From assembly GCF_003590795.1 (NCBI RefSeq), contig NZ_QYUL01000002.1, positions 923,001-987,000 of the forward strand: 64,000 nt of DNA. The letters are read 5' to 3'. Position 1 is the stretch's first letter. Each line of letters opens with the position of its first letter. A program made the translations under genes and the position numbers. The DNA comes from Azospirillum cavernae. GTDB taxonomy: Bacteria > Pseudomonadota > Alphaproteobacteria > Azospirillales > Azospirillaceae. The notes beneath the pieces are model-generated. The model did no database searches. It was given only the letters and a program-made list of their open reading frames with translations, and was not told where the DNA came from. Below are positions 33,729 through 41,037 of this stretch, one piece after another.

Positions 33729-35353
33729 CTGGCGGCGCGGCTGGCGCGGTCGGACAGCTCGATCAGGTCCATCAGCTCGTTGCTTTTCCAATAGCGCGAC
33801 TTGCCGACCTCGGCGCGGGCGGTGGCGACCAGATCGTCGATGATCGTCTGTTCTTCGGGGCAGCGGTCACGGACCCGCTCCAGCCGGTGCGACAGCAGCG
33901 TCGTCATGTTCTGGCTGAAGGTGGGAATCCAGGCGCTGACCCGTTGGCCGAACACGCCGCTCAGCTCGTTGATGCGCAGCAGATGCTCCATCCGTTCGTC
34001 GAGCGGGTCGTTTTCCTCGAACTTCATCGCCTTTTCGACGTTGGCGCGCATCTCCTCCAGCAGGGTGTCGCGCCATTTCACCAGATCATAGGTCTCGAAA
34101 CCGAAATCCCGCGTCATGCTCTGCCAGCGCCACAGCAGCCGGTCCAGCCACACCACGTCGGCGTGGTCGATCACCGGCTGACGCCGGGCCGCCGCCGCCT
34201 GGCCTGACCGCTCCATCGCCACCGCCGCGACCCGCGCGCCGATGAGCTTGCTGGCGTTGCCCCAGGCGTTGCGGAAGGCCGGTTCGCTGCGACGGTCCTC
34301 CATCAGACCGGCGGCGGCGGCGGCGTGGCTCAACTCGACCAACCGTTCGGTCAGCGCCTCCAACCGGGCCTTTTCCTTGGCGCTGGGGCGGATGGCCGAA
34401 CCGGGAACCCGCTCGTTCAGCTTCAGAATGACGTTCAGCGCCGCCGTCAGGGCGCGGGTGACGCCGATGAAATGGCCGGTCAACGCCGCCGTCACCGCGT
34501 CGCCGCGTCCGGGATCGACGCCGCTCTGCCGGATGTACAGGGCGATGACGCCGTAATTGCGGTGGACGGACAGCACCGACAGCGGCAGCAGATTGGCCGC
34601 CTCGTCGCCGCAGCGTTCGCGCAGCGTCTCCGTGGCGTCGATCAGAGCGTCGGCCTTGCGGTTGTGTTCGGCCTCGCTGGCGTGGGGGCTGGCGGCGAAG
34701 CCGTCCAACCGTTCGGCGACCAGCTTCATCGGCCCGTCCGACCCGGTCAGGATGGCGTGCATCAGGCGCAGCGTGCCGATCTCGACCGGCGGGGTTTTTT
34801 CCAGGAAGCCCGACATCAGGCGGGTGCGGCGGGGCCGGTTGCGCGACAGGGTGGCCAGAGCCTCGTCGGTCGTCTTTTTGGCGGCGAGCAGGGTGTCGAG
34901 ATGCTTGATCGCCGCCACCCGCATCCGCTCGCGCAAGACCATGGCGACCGGCGATTTCAGCACGCGGTCGATCACCTCGCCGCGCGCCATTTCGTCGAGC
35001 AGCTCTTGCGCCTCCACCGCCAGCAGGGGGAAGGCGTCGCGGCTCAACAGCTCCCACAAGGCGCCGGCGTCAACCCGCTGGACCATGCCGGGGATGGCGA
35101 CGCCGGAATGGTAGAGCACGTCGTCGTCGATCAGGAAGGTTTCAAACAGGTTGGTGAACAGGCGGCGGGCGCGGTTGGTGCGCTGCCGGTTCAAAAATTC
35201 GATGACGTATTGGCGGACCAACTGGACGCGGTCGGTCGGCTCGCCGTCCATGCCCTCGATTTCGCTCAACAGGCTGTAGACGAGGCTGGACGGCAGGCGG
35301 TTGACCAACGCGTCGATCTTGCTGCGCAACGGGTCTGGGGGAGCGTCGGTCAT
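33725..35353 (-). CDS. Large conserved hypothetical protein, helical, unknown function
   Basis: 542 aa, no signal peptide, no membrane segment and no metal or nucleotide motif that I can see. Almost entirely amphipathic helix, with many Arg/Glu and Leu heptad-like stretches (R-V-A-A-I-K-H-L-D-T-L-L-A-A-K, A-R-L-E-A-L-T-E-R-L-V-E-L). Conserved-looking segments include V-Y-S-L-L-S-E-I-E-G-M-D, R-R-L-F-T-N-L-F-E-T-F-L and W-L-D-R-L-L-W-R-W. It is a single gene, convergent with the ABC permease (4-bp overlap). I do not recognise a family beyond an uncharacterised alphaproteobacterial protein. Confidence 0.65.
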   Translation of the reverse strand: MTDAPPDPLRSKIDALVNRLPSSLVYSLLSEIEGMDGEPTDRVQLVRQYVIEFLNRQRTNRARRLFTNLFETFLIDDDVLYHSGVAIPGMVQRVDAGALWELLSRDAFPLLAVEAQELLDEMARGEVIDRVLKSPVAMVLRERMRVAAIKHLDTLLAAKKTTDEALATLSRNRPRRTRLMSGFLEKTPPVEIGTLRLMHAILTGSDGPMKLVAERLDGFAASPHASEAEHNRKADALIDATETLRERCGDEAANLLPLSVLSVHRNYGVIALYIRQSGVDPGRGDAVTAALTGHFIGVTRALTAALNVILKLNERVPGSAIRPSAKEKARLEALTERLVELSHAAAAAGLMEDRRSEPAFRNAWGNASKLIGARVAAVAMERSGQAAAARRQPVIDHADVVWLDRLLWRWQSMTRDFGFETYDLVKWRDTLLEEMRANVEKAMKFEENDPLDERMEHLLRINELSGVFGQRVSAWIPTFSQNMTTLLSHRLERVRDRCPEEQTIIDDLVATARAEVGKSRYWKSNELMDLIELSDRASRAAS

Positions 35354-35553
35354 ACGCGGGGCGTCACGGAGGCAAAGGGTGGGCTGAAAACAGATCCGAC
35401 CGGCCCGGTGGGGCGCCGGGCGATTCAGCCGAGGGGTTCAGCCGATCAAACGACGGCGGTGGTTAATTTTAGCGTAACGAATCAGTCGCGTCGATCAGGG
35501 TTGGCCCCCAAGTTTTGGAACTGGCCAGCCCCGATCCGACGTTGAGGACGCGA

Positions 35554-36051
35554 TCAGCCGTTGTTGCGCTGCTTGGCGATCGGCTGGGAGAATTGCAGTT
35601 CGATGTCCCAGGGGAAGTGAATCCAGGTGTCCTGGCTGACCTCGGTGATGAAGGTGTCGACCAGCGGGCGCCCGGCGGGCTTGGCGTAGACGGTGGCGAA
35701 ATGCGCCTTGGGCAGCATCTTGCGCACGATCACTGCCGTTTTTCCAGTGTCCACCAGATCGTCGATGATGAGCCAACCCTCGCCATCCCCGGCGTTGGAG
35801 CCTTCGGTCCCCTTCAGGACCATCGCCTCGCGCTGGTTCTGGTGGTCGTAGCTGGACACGCAAACGGTGTCGATCATGCGGATTTCCAGCTCGCGCGCGA
35901 TGATCGCAGCGGGCACCAGACCACCGCGCGTGATGGCGATGATGCCCTTCCACGGGCCTTTGTCGATCAAACGCCAGGCCAGCGCCTTGGCGTTGCGGTG
36001 CATCTCTTCCCAGGACACCGGGAAATGCTTGTTGAAGGGGGCTTCGGCCAC
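35554..36051 (-). CDS. gpt: Xanthine-guanine phosphoribosyltransferase
   Basis: 165 aa from a GTG at 36051 (TTGGAG upstream); a longer open frame to 36138 is not conserved. It closely follows E. coli Gpt: [46 protein letters not shown] loop [13 protein letters not shown], and [10 protein letters not shown]. It salvages xanthine and guanine to XMP and GMP. Compared with E. coli the motif V-D-T-G-G is V-D-T-G-K here. Confidence 0.95.
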   Translation of the reverse strand: MAEAPFNKHFPVSWEEMHRNAKALAWRLIDKGPWKGIIAITRGGLVPAAIIARELEIRMIDTVCVSSYDHQNQREAMVLKGTEGSNAGDGEGWLIIDDLVDTGKTAVIVRKMLPKAHFATVYAKPAGRPLVDTFITEVSQDTWIHFPWDIELQFSQPIAKQRNNG

Positions 36052-36147
36052 GGGATGGACACTCCAAAAACAGGTGAACCCTGTATATCGCAGGCGGGCG
36101 GGGCGGGCAATCCGGGCGGCGGTCGCGAAATTGGACAAAAAAAGCTC

Positions 36148-36176
36148 TTGCGGGGTGGGCGGCTTTTGAGTAGGTT
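36148..36176 (+). promoter_or_regulatory. Promoter of the first tRNA-Arg
   Basis: -35 TTGCGG (36148-36153), 17-bp spacer, -10 TAGGTT (36171-36176), then a GC-rich discriminator (GCGCGCC) typical of stringently controlled stable-RNA promoters. The second tRNA copy has the same layout. Confidence 0.7.
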
Positions 36177-36233
36177 GCGCGCCTCGACGCCGACGGCCTC
36201 CGCCGACGCCGGGACGCGTGATGGTTCAGGTAT

Positions 36234-36310
36234 GCGCCCGTAGCTCAGCTGGATAGAGCATCAGACTACGAATCTGAGGGTCAGGAGTTCGAATCTCTTC
36301 GGGCGCGCCA
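36234..36310 (+). tRNA. tRNA-Arg (anticodon ACG), copy 1
   Basis: 77 nt with encoded CCA. Acceptor GCGCCCG / CGGGCGC, D-stem GCTC/GAGC, anticodon stem TCAGA/TCTGA with loop CTACGAA (anticodon ACG, read as ICG), T-arm AGGAG-TTCGAAT-CTCTT, discriminator G. It decodes CGU/CGC/CGA. Sequence is identical to the copy at 36502. Confidence 0.97.
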
Positions 36311-36330
36311 CCTGAAACACTCCGCACACG

Positions 36331-36366
36331 ACGACAAGGCCGCCTTCGGGTGGCCTTCGTTGTTTT
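36331..36366 (+). terminator. Terminator after tRNA-Arg copy 1
   Basis: AAGGCCGCC-TTCG-GGTGGCCTT stem-loop within a longer ACGAC...GTTGT pairing, followed by TTTT. Confidence 0.8.
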
Positions 36367-36429
36367 GAGAGAGAGTTTCGCGTCTTGGCGGCGTCCGCCG
36401 CTGGTGACGAAATTCTTTCAGAGAAGGGC

Positions 36430-36458
36430 TTGCGCGGCCCGATGGATTTGAGTAGGTT
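36430..36458 (+). promoter_or_regulatory. Promoter of the second tRNA-Arg
   Basis: -35 TTGCGC (36430-36435), 17-bp spacer, -10 TAGGTT (36453-36458), followed by the same GCGCGCCTCGACGCC discriminator as copy 1. Confidence 0.7.
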
Positions 36459-36501
36459 GCGCGCCTCGACGCCAATGGCGTTCGAGACATGGTTGGACAA
36501 G

Positions 36502-36578
36502 GCGCCCGTAGCTCAGCTGGATAGAGCATCAGACTACGAATCTGAGGGTCAGGAGTTCGAATCTCTTCGGGCGCGCCA
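36502..36578 (+). tRNA. tRNA-Arg (anticodon ACG), copy 2
   Basis: Identical 77-nt sequence to copy 1, 268 bp downstream, with its own promoter and terminator. The duplicated unit spans promoter, tRNA and terminator, while the spacer between them has diverged. Confidence 0.97.
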
Positions 36579-36599
36579 TCCTCCCAAAACAGCACGATA

Positions 36600-36637
36600 C
36601 GACGACAAGGCCGCCTCAGGGCGGCCTTCGTCGTTTC
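36600..36637 (+). terminator. Terminator after tRNA-Arg copy 2
   Basis: CGACGACAAGGCCGCC-TCAG-GGCGGCCTTCGTCG hairpin followed by TTT. It is also convergent with the toxin gene ending at 36650. Confidence 0.85.
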
Positions 36638-36649
36638 CGGGCGTCGTTT

Positions 36650-37063
36650 TCAGGGGCGGCTTGTCGTCGCCGCGCCCAGCAGCGTAACGGCGTCCGGCCC
36701 GGCCCGATCCGCGAGGACTCGGTCGAACGTGACCAAACGCGCCGCCTTGGCCTTGCCCGCTTCAAACAGAATCACCCCGTCGGCGAAGTCGCCACCGGCT
36801 TCCAACAGGCGCAGACCGGCTTCGGCGGCGGCCCGGTTGGTGTCTATGCTGCGGCTTTCGATCAGGCGGCGGATGGCGGTCGCGATGTCCGCCGTCGGGT
36901 AGCGGTAGGCGCGTTTGAGGACCCAGACCAGTTCGCACAGCACGATTGTGGAAATGAAAATTGCTTCGGCGCTCTCAATCACGCGGGCCGCTTCGGTGGC
37001 TTGCGCCTCGTCGTCCCAGGTCAGAAAGCGAACCAGAACGTTGGTGTCCGCCGCGATTTTCAC
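36650..37063 (-). CDS. vapC: VapC-like PIN-domain ribonuclease toxin
   Basis: 137 aa. PIN active-site acids are all visible: Asp6 (A-A-D-T-N-V-L-V-R), Glu44 (L-C-E-L-V-W-V-L), Asp92/Asp95 (G-G-D-F-A-D-G) and Asp114 (V-T-F-D-R-V). VapC toxins cleave tRNA or rRNA when freed from their antitoxin. The gene overlaps the antitoxin gene by 4 bp (37060-37063), antitoxin first. It lies directly after the tRNA-Arg duplication, on the opposite strand. Confidence 0.93.
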   Translation of the reverse strand: MKIAADTNVLVRFLTWDDEAQATEAARVIESAEAIFISTIVLCELVWVLKRAYRYPTADIATAIRRLIESRSIDTNRAAAEAGLRLLEAGGDFADGVILFEAGKAKAARLVTFDRVLADRAGPDAVTLLGAATTSRP

Positions 37064-37308
37064 CGTTCGCCCGCCTCTTCGATGGCGCTTTGCATCTCTT
37101 CCAGAGACAGGGGGCGCTGCCCCACCCGCCGCAGAGCGCCGCGCAGGTCGGCCACATCGGCGCGCGCGCCAGCGGGCCGCAACTCCACCCGGCCATCGGG
37201 CAACAGTTCCACATCGACTCGTCCGCCGGGCTTGACGCCGAGATGGTCAAGCACAGCCTGCCGCAGCGTCACTTGCCCTTTCGCGGTCACGGTCAGTTCG
37301 GCTCTCAT
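37060..37308 (-). CDS. vapB: AbrB/MazE-type antitoxin of the VapC-like toxin
   Basis: 82 aa from the ATG at 37308. N-terminal swapped-hairpin DNA-binding domain L-T-V-T-A-K-G-Q-V-T-L-R-Q-A-V-L, then G-V-K-P-G-G-R-V-D-V-E-L, and an acidic helical C-terminus (L-S-L-E-E-M-Q-S-A-I-E-E-A) that should wrap the toxin. A near-perfect palindrome immediately upstream is the probable autoregulatory operator. Confidence 0.9.
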   Translation of the reverse strand: MRAELTVTAKGQVTLRQAVLDHLGVKPGGRVDVELLPDGRVELRPAGARADVADLRGALRRVGQRPLSLEEMQSAIEEAGER

Positions 37309-37318
37309 GGCGCGCCTC

Positions 37319-37345
37319 AAAGTAAGGGGAAGGCTGCCTTACTTT
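37319..37345. promoter_or_regulatory. Palindromic operator of the vapBC-like operon
   Basis: AAAGTAAGG (37319-37327), 9-bp spacer, CCTTACTTT (37337-37345): a perfect 9-bp inverted repeat 10 bp upstream of the antitoxin ATG. It is AT-rich within GC-rich DNA. The position fits repression by the AbrB-type antitoxin. Confidence 0.75.
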
Positions 37346-37387
37346 AAGGCGGCGGGCGCCGAGCGTCAAGAACGCCCCCGCCTCCGC

Positions 37388-38479
37388 TCAATGCGTGTGG
37401 CTGTGGTGGGCGTCGGGGAAGTGCGGGTGGCTGTGGCGCAGCGGGCGGTGCCGGTGCGGGTGGCTGTGCGCGGCTTCGGCGGCGGCGGGGAGCGGGCCGT
37501 CATGCTCATGCTGGTGATGCGCGTCATGGACGTGCGGGTGGTCGTGGTCGAGGTCGCTATGGTCATGCTCGTGCGCGTGGGATTCGGTCAGATGCAGCCA
37601 GACGCCCAACCCCATCAGGGCCGCCGCGATCAGCAGAGGAATGGTCACGGGTTCCCGGAACAGCGCCAGCGCGGCCAGTGCGCCGACGAAGGGCGCGGTC
37701 GAGAAATAGGCCCCCGTTCGCGCCGCGCCAATCCAGCGCAGGGCCAGCACGAACAGCGCCAGACTGACGCCATAGCCCAGCAGGCCGACGGCCATCGTCG
37801 CCGCCATCAGGGCGGGGCCGGGCAAGGAATCGCCAAGTGCGAGCGCCAGGGCGACGTTGACGCTTCCCGCTGCCAGCCCCTTGATCATGGCGACGTCCAC
37901 CGGATCGGCCAGCGCGACCTTGCGGGTCAGATTGTTGTCGAGCGCCCACATCAGGCAGGCCCCGATGATGGCGGGCGGCCCCCATCCGGCGAAAAGCCCG
38001 CCCAACGACAGGGTGGCCAGCGACGGGGCGGCGCCATCCCCGGGCCAGGACAGCGCGACGGCCCCAGCGACGATGGCGGCCATTCCGGCGACCAGACGGC
38101 GGTCGAAGCCTTCCTGAAAGACGAACCATGCCAGCAGGGCGGTCAACACCCCTTCCAGAGTCAGCAGCAGTGAGGCGGTGGAGGCCGCCGTGCTGGTCAA
38201 ACCGATCATCAGCAGCACCGGCCCGGCGATTCCGCCAGCGGCGACGGCGGCCAGCAGCCAGCCCCATTCGGCGCCGCGCAGGTTCCGTTCCCCGCGCTTG
38301 CCCGGTCGCGTCAGGCCGCGACCCAGGCGGAAGGCCCCAAGGCCAAGGCCGGAGCCAAGATAGAGCGTCCCGGCCAGCATCCAGGGCGACAGGTCGGCGA
38401 CCAGCAATTTGGCCAGCGGCGTGCTGAGGCCGAACAGAACCGCCGCCGCGATGGCGAGCGATGGGCCAAGACCGATCAT
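37388..38479 (-). CDS. EamA/DMT-family transporter with a His-rich cytosolic or periplasmic tail
   Basis: 363 aa from the ATG at 38479. Ten membrane segments in two EamA repeats, starting S-L-A-I-A-A-A-V-L-F-G-L-S-T-P-L-A-K-L-L. Residues ~300-363 form a His/Asp-rich tail (E-H-D-H-S-D-L-D-H-D-H-P-H-V-H-D, then H-S-H-P-H-R-H). Such tails on transporters bind divalent metals (Ni, Co, Zn), so metal export or metal-gated metabolite export is the best guess. Substrate is unknown. It is a single gene 80 bp from the antitoxin gene. Confidence 0.85.
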   Translation of the reverse strand: MIGLGPSLAIAAAVLFGLSTPLAKLLVADLSPWMLAGTLYLGSGLGLGAFRLGRGLTRPGKRGERNLRGAEWGWLLAAVAAGGIAGPVLLMIGLTSTAASTASLLLTLEGVLTALLAWFVFQEGFDRRLVAGMAAIVAGAVALSWPGDGAAPSLATLSLGGLFAGWGPPAIIGACLMWALDNNLTRKVALADPVDVAMIKGLAAGSVNVALALALGDSLPGPALMAATMAVGLLGYGVSLALFVLALRWIGAARTGAYFSTAPFVGALAALALFREPVTIPLLIAAALMGLGVWLHLTESHAHEHDHSDLDHDHPHVHDAHHQHEHDGPLPAAAEAAHSHPHRHRPLRHSHPHFPDAHHSHTH

Positions 38480-38670
38480 GATAACGACGCCTTGTTGTGG
38501 AGTCAGCGGGGGCGGGCCAGTGTAGGCGCTTCGCCCGGCGCGGATCCCGCAAAGTTTTCGTGATGGCGGACCCGAGTCGGGTGATCCGGCGGAGCGTGGG
38601 GGGCGTAGCAAGCACAGCCGGAGCGCCAAGACGTCCCTCTGGCGTCCACGATCACGAACGGATCACCGCG

Positions 38671-39231
38671 ATGACCGCCCGCACCCGCTTTCGCTCCAGC
38701 GCGCTCGCCGCTGTCCTTGTCCTGATGGGAGGCGCTTCCGCCATGGCCGCCACCGCCTATGACTTCACCTTTCAAGGCATCGACGGCCAGCCGCTGCCGC
38801 TGTCGCAATTCGCGGGCAAGACCGTTCTGGTGGTCAACACCGCCTCGCAATGCGGCTTCACCCCGCAATACAAGGGGCTGGAAGCGCTGTGGGAAAAATA
38901 CCGCGCCCGTGGGCTGGTGGTGCTGGGCGTGCCGTCGGACGATTTCGGCGGGCAGGAGCCGGGCAACGCCGCGACGATCAAGGATTTCTGCGAGGTCAAT
39001 TACAAGATCGACTTCCCGCTGGCCGACAAGACGGTGGTGTCGGGCGACAAGGCCCACCCCTTTTACCGCTGGGCCGGGGATGAACTGGGCATCCTGGCCA
39101 AGCCGCGCTGGAACTTTCACAAATATCTGATCGGCCCGGACGGCAAGCTGGTCTCCTGGTTCTCGACCATGACCGACCCGGAATCGGACAAGGTCCGGGA
39201 GGCGATTGAGAAGCTTTTGCCGAAATCGTGA
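38671..39231 (+). CDS. Periplasmic glutathione peroxidase family protein
   Basis: 186 aa from the ATG at 38671. Signal peptide ~1-27 (A-L-A-A-V-L-V-L-M-G-G-A-S-A-M-A-A). Peroxidatic Cys61 in N-T-A-S-Q-C-G-F-T-P-Q-Y, Gln95 in F-G-G-Q-E-P-G, and Trp147-Asn148 in K-P-R-W-N-F-H-K-Y complete the catalytic tetrad. Like other bacterial members it probably uses thioredoxin-type reductants rather than glutathione. Secretion is inferred from the leader; most paralogues are cytosolic. It reduces hydroperoxides. Confidence 0.92.
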   Translation: MTARTRFRSSALAAVLVLMGGASAMAATAYDFTFQGIDGQPLPLSQFAGKTVLVVNTASQCGFTPQYKGLEALWEKYRARGLVVLGVPSDDFGGQEPGNAATIKDFCEVNYKIDFPLADKTVVSGDKAHPFYRWAGDELGILAKPRWNFHKYLIGPDGKLVSWFSTMTDPESDKVREAIEKLLPKS

Positions 39232-39238
39232 GGCGCGC

Positions 39239-39904
39239 TCACTCCACCGCTTGGCGCAGAGCCGCCGCACCGGCCCAGGGGGCCAGCGGCAGGGCGGCGG
39301 CGAGGATGCCGGCCAGCAGCAGCAGGTGCGGGCGCGGCGTCAGCCCGTTGATGGCGGCGTCGATGGCGCCCGCCCCGAAAATCAGCACCGGGATGTAAAG
39401 CGGCAGGATCAACAACGACAGCAGGACCCCGCCGCGCCGCGCCCCCAGCGTCAGGGCCGCGCCGATGGCCCCGATCAGGCTGAGAATCGGCGTGCCGATG
39501 GCCAGCGTCAGCACCAGAACGCCAAAGCCCGCCCCGTCCATGTTCAACAGAACCGCCAACAGCGGGGCGGCGGCGATCAGCGGCAGGCCCGTCACCAGCC
39601 AATGGGCCAAGGTCTTCGCCAGCACCACCGCCTCCAGCGGCAGGGCGGTCAGCGACATGAGTTCCAGCGAGCCGTCCTCATAATCAGTTTGGAACAGCCG
39701 CTCCAACGACAGGAGCGAGGCGAGCAGGGCGGCGACCCAGATCACCCCCGGCGCGATGCGGGCCAAAATGTTCGGCTCCGGCCCGACGCCGAAGGGAAAC
39801 AGCACGACGCACAGCACAAAGAACATCACGGCGATGGTGGCGTCGGAGCCTTGGCGCAGCGCCAGCCGCAGGTCGCGCCCGACCAGACGCAGAAAGCGGT
39901 TCAT
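39239..39904 (-). CDS. ccmB: Heme exporter protein CcmB
   Basis: 221 aa, six membrane segments. Typical start F-L-R-L-V-G-R-D-L-R-L-A-L-R-Q-G-S-D-A and the family motif Q-T-D-Y-E-D-G-S-L-E-L-M. CcmB is the permease of CcmABC, which releases holo-CcmE for cytochrome c maturation. It overlaps ccmA by 4 bp. ccmC and the rest of the system do not follow here; gpx is convergent 7 bp away. Confidence 0.94.
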   Translation of the reverse strand: MNRFLRLVGRDLRLALRQGSDATIAVMFFVLCVVLFPFGVGPEPNILARIAPGVIWVAALLASLLSLERLFQTDYEDGSLELMSLTALPLEAVVLAKTLAHWLVTGLPLIAAAPLLAVLLNMDGAGFGVLVLTLAIGTPILSLIGAIGAALTLGARRGGVLLSLLILPLYIPVLIFGAGAIDAAINGLTPRPHLLLLAGILAAALPLAPWAGAAALRQAVE

Positions 39905-40599
39905 GGCGCGGCACCCTCTCGAACGTCATCATCCTGGCCGCCATCATCCTGGCCGTCGTCTTCGTCGTCCGTCTGCGGCGTGAAGTCGTCGAGTCGCAGC
40001 TCCTCCCCGCCCGGAGTCGCGATGTCGGTGTGGGTGGACAGCGCCACCATGCCGCCCGTGGCGCGATGCTCGGCGATCAGCCCCTCGAACAGGGCGATGG
40101 CGGCGCGGTCGAGCGCGACGGTGGGTTCGTCCAGCAGCCACAAGGGCGCGGGCGCGGCCAGCAGGCGGGCGAGATTCAGGCGGCGTTTCTGCCCGGCGGA
40201 CAGGCAGCGGCCCGGCACGTCGGCGATCTGCGGCACCCCCAGCCGGTTCAGCGCGTCGCGCGCGCGCGCCATTGGGTCGGCGGCCCCGCCCAACGCCGCC
40301 CAGAAGGCGAGGTTTTCGGCGGCGGTCAGCACCGGCTTCACCGCGTCGAGATGGCCGACATATTGAACGTTGGCGCGGTGGGCGTCGGGATCGTCGGCCA
40401 CCAGGGCGCCGTCCCAGCGCAAGGCCCCGCGAAAGGGCCTCAACAGCCCGCCCATCACCCGCAGCAGGCTGGATTTGCCGCTGCCGTTGGGGCCAAGCAG
40501 CACCAGCGCGCCGCCGGGTTCCAGGCGGAAATCCAATCCGGTGAACACCAGCCGGTCGCCGCGCAGGCAGGTCAGCTCGGATCCGGTGAAAACGGGCAT
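39901..40599 (-). CDS. ccmA: Heme exporter ATP-binding protein CcmA
   Basis: 232 aa. Walker A L-L-G-P-N-G-S-G-K-S-S-L-L-R, signature L-S-A-G-Q-K-R-R-L-N-L-A-R-L, Walker B L-W-L-L-D-E-P-T-V-A-L-D, consistent with CcmA (the signature has A-G-Q in place of G-G-Q). The C-terminal ~30 residues are an unusual Asp/Gly-rich acidic extension (T-D-D-E-D-D-G-Q-D-D-G-G-Q-D-D-D). It powers CcmABC in cytochrome c biogenesis. Confidence 0.94.
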   Translation of the reverse strand: MPVFTGSELTCLRGDRLVFTGLDFRLEPGGALVLLGPNGSGKSSLLRVMGGLLRPFRGALRWDGALVADDPDAHRANVQYVGHLDAVKPVLTAAENLAFWAALGGAADPMARARDALNRLGVPQIADVPGRCLSAGQKRRLNLARLLAAPAPLWLLDEPTVALDRAAIALFEGLIAEHRATGGMVALSTHTDIATPGGEELRLDDFTPQTDDEDDGQDDGGQDDDVREGAAP

Positions 40600-41037
40600 G
40601 GCGGTTCGGCGGGCGGAGCGGTGGAGGGGGAAAGGGGACCGGCGCTGCTATAGCACAGCCCAGGACCGGAGCCGGAAAAAAGAAACGGCCACCGCGAGGG
40701 GGTTCTCACGATGGCCGCGCGTCCAGTCGGGGTCTGACTGGTGACTGCTCGGTCGTACAGCGGCCTGTCCGGTTGCGGGTGGCGTTAGGGGGGACGCCCA
40801 ATGTGCAACAGGCGGCTGCCGTTTGGTTGCCACTACGACTAATCCAAGAAAGTGGCAAAATTTGGATGAATTGGGGCGGCGGCGTCCCTCTTGTGATTTT
40901 TTTGAGGCATTGTTCTGAATCAATGGTTTCCCAAGGCGGTTTGGCCATCGTTCCCCGGCAGCCGTGCCCTGGTTGCGCCGTGGCGCTGGACTCGCTCGGT
41001 CGCCGTATTTCGTCCCTCTTTGCCGGATTGGCCTCGC
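40600..41037. other. 438-bp divergent intergenic region, no gene seen
   Basis: It separates ccmA (-) from the AspT-type transporter (+). Somewhat AT-richer around 40820-40920. Short open frames on both strands have no family-like features. It presumably holds both promoters; I could not assign boxes with confidence. Confidence 0.4.

Noticed and set aside
36261..36595. Minus-strand open frames over the tRNA-Arg copies (E-I-R-T-P-D-P-Q-I-R-S type peptide)
   Set aside because: This peptide is a well-known false translation of tRNA sequence, and both tRNAs fold perfectly.
40706..40948. An 80-codon minus-strand frame in the ccmA/AspT-type gap, considered as a transposase remnant
   Set aside because: No transposase motifs, no terminal inverted repeats or target duplication around it.
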